Origin: Verrucomicrobiota bacterium
GTDB taxonomy: Bacteria; Verrucomicrobiota; Verrucomicrobiia; Opitutales; Oceanipulchritudinaceae
Reading direction: 5' to 3'
NCBI GenBank assembly: GCA_009908535.1
Contig: JAAAOD010000094.1
Coordinates: 1 to 17,980 of the forward strand
DNA: 17,980 bases
Position 1 is the stretch's first letter. Every line of letters starts with the position of its first letter. A program made the translations under genes and the position numbers. Under the pieces are notes generated by a model. That model was not told the DNA's origin and ran no database searches. It saw nothing but the letters and a program-made list of their open reading frames with translations. Positions 13,498-17,980 of the stretch are shown here, in pieces.

Positions 13498-14991
13498 ATG
13501 AGCGCGGCGCGGGAAGCGGTCCGGTGTATCGAAGCTGCCGGAGCGGAGGAATTCCCGCATCCGGAATGCCGCGCGTTTTTTACTGATCTGCCCGCCGGTG
13601 CGACCCTGCTGGCGGCTTGTTCCGGTGGCGGGGATTCTGTTTTCATGGTCCTTGTCCTTGCCGCGCTGGCGCACAGGCTTTCCCTCCGGCTAGAACTGGT
13701 CCATGTCCACCACGGCCTGCGCGCAGCGGCTGCCGATGCCGATGCGGTCCTGGTCGACGAACTCGGGCGGGAGTTGGGTCTCCCCGTCCATCAGCGAAGG
13801 GTTCATCCGTTGCCGGACGCCGGGGAGGCGGATTTGCGGGATCTCCGCTATCGTGAGCTGGCTGAAGTGTACCGACGGGCGGGGGCCTCCGCCCTCTGCC
13901 TCGGCCATCAGGCGGATGACCTCGTCGAGTCCCAGTTGATGGCCCTGCTGACGGGAACCGGTCCGGCGGGGCTGGCGTCGCCGCGGCCGCGGCGGCAGTT
14001 TGCCGACGGCACCGTCCGCCTGCGCCCGATCCTGCAGTGGCGGCGGGAGGACCTGCGCGAAAGGCTCGCGGCATGGAAGGTCGCCTTCCGGGAGGATGCG
14101 AGCAACGCGGAGTCGGGGCCGCTGCGGAATTACCTGCGGCTGGAGATCCTGCCGGCCCTGCAGCGGCGCGCGCCGCAGGATCTTATCGCGGCCGCGGCAT
14201 CGACCCGCGCCCGCATGGCCGAACAGCTCGCGCTGCTGGATCACCTCGTCCGCGGCAGCGGGATCGACCTTGCCGATCCGGTCGCACTGGATCTCCGGTC
14301 GGTGGTGCCGGCGCCCCGCGCCCTTCTGCGGGAACTGATCCTCCGCTGGTGGTTCCGGCATCAGCCGGGCCGCGAACTCGCCCGGCCGGCCGTGGAAAGC
14401 GTCCTCGACGCCCTCGGAGGGCCGGTTTCAGCGGCGCCGTCGATTCCGATCGCCCCCGGTCGCCACCTGACCATCAGGGAAGGGGGGTGGATCCGACTGG
14501 TCGCAATCGAAGGGAACGCCCTCCAATGGCGGCTCTCCGCAAACTGGGCATGGCCGTCCGGGCCGCTTTTCCTTCCCGACCGGGGCCGCCTTGAAGGAAC
14601 CTTTTCCCATTGGGAAACCGGGCAACCGCCCCCGTACCAATACGCCGATCCTGACCGCGAGGCATGGCTGGCCCTTTCCGCGGAAATGCTCGTCGTCCGT
14701 CCATGGCGGGCCGGCGACCGCTACCGGCCGCTGGGGGCTCCTGGAAGCCGCAAGCTGCAGGACCTTTTCACCGACGCGAAGCTTTCTCCTGAACAAAAAG
14801 CCACGCTCCCGGTCGTAACCGATGCGGACGGTGAAATTGTCTGGATTCCCGGTTTTCCGCCGTGCGATGCCTTGCGCATCCAGCCTGGCGGCAATTGGGC
14901 TCTTCGGTTGACTTACCAACCGCCTTCCTCAGGTTTCCCGAACTACGCATCATGGCGACGCAACCCGACCCGAAACGCAACAAGCCCCTGA
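13498..14991 (+). CDS. tilS: tRNA(Ile)-lysidine synthetase
   Basis: This enzyme modifies C34 of the CAU-anticodon tRNA(Ile) to lysidine using ATP and lysine, so that AUA is read as isoleucine. The N-type ATP-pyrophosphatase domain shows the P-loop SGGGDS (residues 42-47), the LVHVHHGLR strand, and the 'CLGHQADDLVESQLMALLTGTG' motif. The latter corresponds to the usual H..DD..E(T/S) box. Further on, 'RPILQWRREDLR' and 'NYLRLEILPAL' are the conserved family segments. The C-terminal domain (about 400-480) includes 'VVRPWRAGDRYRPLGAPGSRKLQDLFTDAKL', typical of full-length TilS. The length of 497 residues is on the long side. The last 40 bp overlap the start of ftsH in another frame; tilS-ftsH adjacency is common in bacteria. 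Confidence 0.95.
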   Translation: MSAAREAVRCIEAAGAEEFPHPECRAFFTDLPAGATLLAACSGGGDSVFMVLVLAALAHRLSLRLELVHVHHGLRAAAADADAVLVDELGRELGLPVHQRRVHPLPDAGEADLRDLRYRELAEVYRRAGASALCLGHQADDLVESQLMALLTGTGPAGLASPRPRRQFADGTVRLRPILQWRREDLRERLAAWKVAFREDASNAESGPLRNYLRLEILPALQRRAPQDLIAAAASTRARMAEQLALLDHLVRGSGIDLADPVALDLRSVVPAPRALLRELILRWWFRHQPGRELARPAVESVLDALGGPVSAAPSIPIAPGRHLTIREGGWIRLVAIEGNALQWRLSANWAWPSGPLFLPDRGRLEGTFSHWETGQPPPYQYADPDREAWLALSAEMLVVRPWRAGDRYRPLGAPGSRKLQDLFTDAKLSPEQKATLPVVTDADGEIVWIPGFPPCDALRIQPGGNWALRLTYQPPSSGFPNYASWRRNPTRNATSP

Positions 14992-16964
14992 ATAACGGCA
15001 GCCAGTTCCGCATGCTGAGCATCTGGCTGCTGGTCTTCTTCGTCATTTTTACGCTTCTCTACTTCGCGAATTCCGACCTGCAGCAGCCCAATGAGCTGAC
15101 CATGCGGGAGGTGATCGAGGAAGCGCAGAAAGAGGACAGCGACATCGTGCCAGGGGCCGTGCTCAAAGCCAATCCGCAGGGCGGACCGCGCTGGCATGAG
15201 ATCCGTGGCAAGCTGGAAAAAACCAGCGGGGAGGACGTGCCCTTCGTCGCCAAGGGACAATTAACGGAGGAGAACCTCGAGATCCTCCAGCAAAGTGGTT
15301 TGTTCAAGGAGGAACCGGCCAGCACCCTCGTGGCGGATTTGCTGCTGACCCTGCTGCCGATCGTCCTGATCGTTCTCGTCCTGTATTTCCTCTTCGTCCG
15401 CCAGCTGCGCAATGCCGGTAAAGGCGCGATGAATTTTGGCAAGAGCAAGGCTCGCATGCTCACCCGGGACAAAGAGAAAGTGGTCTTCAAGGACGTGGCC
15501 GGCTGTGATGAGGCCAAGGAGGAAGTGACGGAAATCGTTTCCTTCCTCAAGGACCCGAAAAAGTTTCAGCGCATCGGGGGCCGCATTCCCAAAGGAGCCC
15601 TTCTCGTGGGCCCTCCCGGTACGGGGAAAACGCTCATCGCCCGGGCGGTCGCCGGCGAAGCGGATGTGCCTTTTTTCAGCATCAGCGGATCCGATTTCGT
15701 CGAGATGTTCGTTGGCGTGGGGGCGGCCCGCGTACGGGATATGTTCGAGCAAGGTCGCAAGAACGCTCCCTGCATTATTTTCGTCGATGAGATCGACGCC
15801 GTCGGCCGCCAGCGCGGGGCCGGCCTCGGAGGAGGCAACGACGAGCGCGAGCAGACCCTGAATTCCCTCCTCGTCGAGATGGACGGCTTCGACGGCCACG
15901 AGGGCGTGATCATCATGGCGGCGACGAACCGGCCCGATGTCCTCGACGGGGCCCTTCTGCGACCCGGACGCTTCGACCGCCAGATCATGATTGATCTGCC
16001 CGACCTCAATGGGCGGGAGGAAATTCTCCGCGTCCATGCAAAGAAGCTGAAACTTGCCGATGATCTGGACCTCTCCGTAGTGGCCCGCAACACGCCCGGG
16101 TTTTCCGGGGCCGATCTTGCCAATCTTCTCAACGAGGGTGCCCTTATCGCCGCCCGCTACAACAAGAAGGTCATCGACCGGCACGACATCGAGGAGGCAA
16201 GAGACAAGATCGCCTACGGCCGCGAGCGGCGGAAATTAATGGACGACGAGGACAAGCGTCGCACCGCCTTCCACGAGGCGGGCCACGCCCTTGTTCAGGC
16301 GGTCGTCGACGACGGACATCTCCCGCTCCATAAAGTGACCATCATTCCGCGCGGACAGGCCCTCGGTCTTACCATGATGCTGCCGAAAAAGGACATTCTC
16401 GGGCAGTCGAAGAAGCACCTTCTCAACCAGATCTGCTGTGCCATGGCCGGCCGCCTCGGCGAAGAACTGGAAACCAATGATTTCAGCAACGGGGCCGCCA
16501 GCGACATTAAGCAGGCCACGAAAATCGCCCGTCACATGGTTTGTGACTGGGGCATGAGCGAACTCGGCCCGGTCGCCCTTGGCGATAATCAGGAACAGGT
16601 CTTCCTCGCCAAGGAAATTACGCGCACGCAGAATTACAGTGAGGCGACCGCGCAGCGAATCGACGGCGCCATCCGCGAGATCATCCAGTCCCAGTACGAT
16701 CGCGCCTGCGCCATCATCGAGGAAAAGCGCGAAGCCTTGAAGATCATTGCTGAGGCCCTGCTATCCTACGAGACGATCGAGGGAAAGCACGTGTATGAGA
16801 TTCTTCAATACGGCGAGATTCGTTCCACCGTCGAAAGTATCAAGGACCGGGCCGATTCCCAGGACGAGGATGCAGAGGACGATGCCGGCGCGAAGAAACC
16901 CGCCGCCGAAGAGGATGAGGACGACAAGGGCCTCAGCCCGGAAACCGCTCCCGCCCCGGCATAA
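14952..16964 (+). CDS. ftsH: ATP-dependent zinc metalloprotease FtsH
   Basis: This 670-residue inner-membrane AAA+ protease degrades misassembled membrane proteins and selected regulators. The start chosen is ATG 14952 (MATQPDPKRN), just before TM1 (about 21-39). The longer frame from 14862 lies within tilS. An extracytoplasmic segment (about 40-127) is followed by TM2 (about 128-150). The AAA domain has Walker A GPPGTGKT (220-227), Walker B FVDEID (D279, E280), pore motif F-V-G-V-G ('EMFVGVGAARVRD'), and second region of homology 'GALLRPGRFDRQI'. The zinc site is HEAGH (441-445), with the third ligand expected at D518 in 'SNGAASDI'. The tail is acidic and low-complexity (about 640-670). The ORF overlaps tilS by 40 bp, suggesting translational coupling. 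Confidence 0.97.
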   Translation: MATQPDPKRNKPLNNGSQFRMLSIWLLVFFVIFTLLYFANSDLQQPNELTMREVIEEAQKEDSDIVPGAVLKANPQGGPRWHEIRGKLEKTSGEDVPFVAKGQLTEENLEILQQSGLFKEEPASTLVADLLLTLLPIVLIVLVLYFLFVRQLRNAGKGAMNFGKSKARMLTRDKEKVVFKDVAGCDEAKEEVTEIVSFLKDPKKFQRIGGRIPKGALLVGPPGTGKTLIARAVAGEADVPFFSISGSDFVEMFVGVGAARVRDMFEQGRKNAPCIIFVDEIDAVGRQRGAGLGGGNDEREQTLNSLLVEMDGFDGHEGVIIMAATNRPDVLDGALLRPGRFDRQIMIDLPDLNGREEILRVHAKKLKLADDLDLSVVARNTPGFSGADLANLLNEGALIAARYNKKVIDRHDIEEARDKIAYGRERRKLMDDEDKRRTAFHEAGHALVQAVVDDGHLPLHKVTIIPRGQALGLTMMLPKKDILGQSKKHLLNQICCAMAGRLGEELETNDFSNGAASDIKQATKIARHMVCDWGMSELGPVALGDNQEQVFLAKEITRTQNYSEATAQRIDGAIREIIQSQYDRACAIIEEKREALKIIAEALLSYETIEGKHVYEILQYGEIRSTVESIKDRADSQDEDAEDDAGAKKPAAEEDEDDKGLSPETAPAPA

Positions 16965-17037
16965 GTCGGCCGGACCTGAGGCCCAGCAGCGGCCGGCCAG
17001 AGCCGAAGACCGCGGTGGACGACCCTCACGGCGGACA

Positions 17038-17166
17038 GCGGAAACGCCGCCGCGTTTCCCTCCAGCAGGCGCTTCTCACCGCGGAAACGCCGCCGCGTTT
17101 CCCTCCAGCAGACGCTTCTTACCGCGGAAACGCCGCCGCGTTTCCCTCCAGCAGACGCTTCTCACG
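17038..17166. repeat. Three tandem 43-bp units with an 8-bp-stem palindrome, at the 3' end of the CobW gene
   Basis: Copies lie at 17038-17080, 17081-17123 and 17124-17166 and differ by only one to three bases. Each holds the hairpin GGAAACGC, loop CGCC, GCGTTTCC. The copy nearest the gene encodes the last residues of the CobW-like protein (KRLLEGNAAAFPR), and the stop codon TAA lies in the middle copy. The two outer copies are non-coding and fill most of the gap between the convergent ftsH and CobW genes. No T-run follows the hairpins, so a terminator role is possible but unproven. Confidence 0.9.
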
Positions 17167-17980
17167 GGCGAAAAACTGCTGCATGGCGGGTTCTTCCGGG
17201 TCAGGATAGATGAAGACGATCACCGGATGCGGAGTGCCGGGCAAATCAACCACGCTCCATCCCTCCGGCGTCCAGTCAAAGTAACGGGCATTTCCGTCCC
17301 TGCCGGCCAGAAAGCCTTTCACGCGCAGGGCGGGATTCCCTTCACGTTCCAGACAGGCGGCGAATTCCGCGGGCTCGACCCCGGATACGAGCCGCTTTTC
17401 CACGACGGAGTAGGGGTTTGGCGTCTTCGCGAGTTCGGCCGACGGCGTGGGCGGGGAAGCCAGGTTCGGCGGTGGCGCGGTCAGGTCGCTGTAGCGGCAT
17501 TCCACGACAGGACAATCGGAATTGTATTCCCGTAAAAGCCGCCGGGCCCCATCGATTTCCTCCGCAGTGGCGAGATCGGTCTTGTTGAGGAGAAGCAGGT
17601 TGGCCGCCGTGATCTGTTCGGTGAAGGCGGGCAGGGTGCGGATGAGTTTGTGGGCCTGGGGTGCGGAAACGACGCAGAAAACGTCGCGGACGAAAAAGTT
17701 CTTTTCCAGTCCGGCCCCGCGCAACATCTCCTGCACCGCCGCCGGTGAAGCCATGCCGCTGGTCTCCACGACCAGTTGCCGGAGTTTGCCCGTCTCCGCG
17801 AGGGAGCGGAGCTCCCGCAGGGTCTCGAGGAATTTTCCTGCACGGCACTCACAGAAAATGCTCCCGCCGAGCACGGAGTACACGGTCTGGTCCGACCCCG
17901 CCCGCAACCGCTGCGGATCCACCCCGGCGCTTGAAAACTCGTTCACGAGGAAGGCCGTCCCCGCGTCGTTTCCCGCCCGT
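17119..17980 (-). CDS. CobW/COG0523-family GTPase, N-terminus missing
   Basis: The gene runs off the right edge of the window; 286 codons are visible, without the Walker A segment. The reading frame is open to the edge, so the GTG at 17946 is internal: it is the Val of AFLVNEFSSAGVD, the family's 'vNEfg..giD' segment. Other motifs are VVETSGMASP (Walker B region) and LLLLNKTD (NKxD guanine specificity), then a C-terminal domain with 'GRDGNARYFDWTPEGW'. The family are cytoplasmic metallochaperone-type GTPases for zinc, cobalt or other metals. The usual GCxCC metal motif reads GGSIFCEC here, that is C-x-C only. The gene ends in a 43-bp unit that is repeated two more times past the stop. The metal and client are unknown. 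Confidence 0.88.
   Translation of the reverse strand, partial: RAGNDAGTAFLVNEFSSAGVDPQRLRAGSDQTVYSVLGGSIFCECRAGKFLETLRELRSLAETGKLRQLVVETSGMASPAAVQEMLRGAGLEKNFFVRDVFCVVSAPQAHKLIRTLPAFTEQITAANLLLLNKTDLATAEEIDGARRLLREYNSDCPVVECRYSDLTAPPPNLASPPTPSAELAKTPNPYSVVEKRLVSGVEPAEFAACLEREGNPALRVKGFLAGRDGNARYFDWTPEGWSVVDLPGTPHPVIVFIYPDPEEPAMQQFFAREKRLLEGNAAAFPR

Noticed and set aside
17038..17166. CRISPR-like 43-bp repeats
   Set aside because: There are no variable spacers, and one copy is part of a coding sequence.
17119..17946. GTG 17946 as the true start of the CobW gene
   Set aside because: The frame stays open to the window edge, and the residues just upstream (AGTAFL) continue the family's NEF segment, so the gene is simply cut by the edge.

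Overview
The window looks like a high-GC member of the Verrucomicrobiota, or the closely related Kiritimatiellota. The evidence is the C-terminal module of the 1095-residue secreted protein (G-x-x-Y-x-L-x-x-S ... W ... F-F-R), which is typical of secreted proteins in that phylum. Other support is a type IV pilin-like gene, an octaheme-TPR cytochrome, lipid A-type envelope genes showing a Gram-negative envelope, and the near absence of Shine-Dalgarno sequences. This assignment is an inference.

Layout. (1) 1-7348, plus strand: the tail of an ABC-2 permease, an EamA/DMT exporter, a terminator, a large secreted protein of unknown function, a prepilin with an in-frame TAG inside its leader, and an octaheme cytochrome c with a HEAT/TPR tail. 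(2) 7349-7751: a non-coding repeat island made of GTAG-headed hairpins (a tandem 33-bp array inside two inverted outer hairpins), then a strong palindromic terminator. (3) 7752-11257, minus strand: a probable LpxL-type acyltransferase -> MsbA operon, followed after a gap by a TlpA-like thioredoxin. A second, unrelated pair of inverted GTAG hairpins lies between msbA and the thioredoxin gene. (4) 11363-16964, plus strand: a PlsC-type acyltransferase, serS, tilS and ftsH, tightly packed, with tilS and ftsH overlapping. (5) 16965-17980: a 43-bp triplication around the 3' end of a CobW-family GTPase gene that runs off the right edge on the minus strand.

How the genes work together. The two acyltransferases and MsbA form a lipid/lipopolysaccharide block. 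serS-tilS-ftsH is a housekeeping translation/proteostasis block. The secreted protein, pilin-like protein and multiheme cytochrome are envelope or extracytoplasmic functions, but nothing in the sequence shows that they act together.

The most unusual content is (a) the amber codon between a good start and the prepilin peptidase site, and (b) the GTAG-headed palindromes. The latter match the known architecture of REP/BIME elements mobilised by RAYT (TnpA-REP) Y1 transposases. They include a 6-unit tandem array, and outer arms whose one stem difference is compensatory. No transposase gene is in the window, so a RAYT would have to act in trans.
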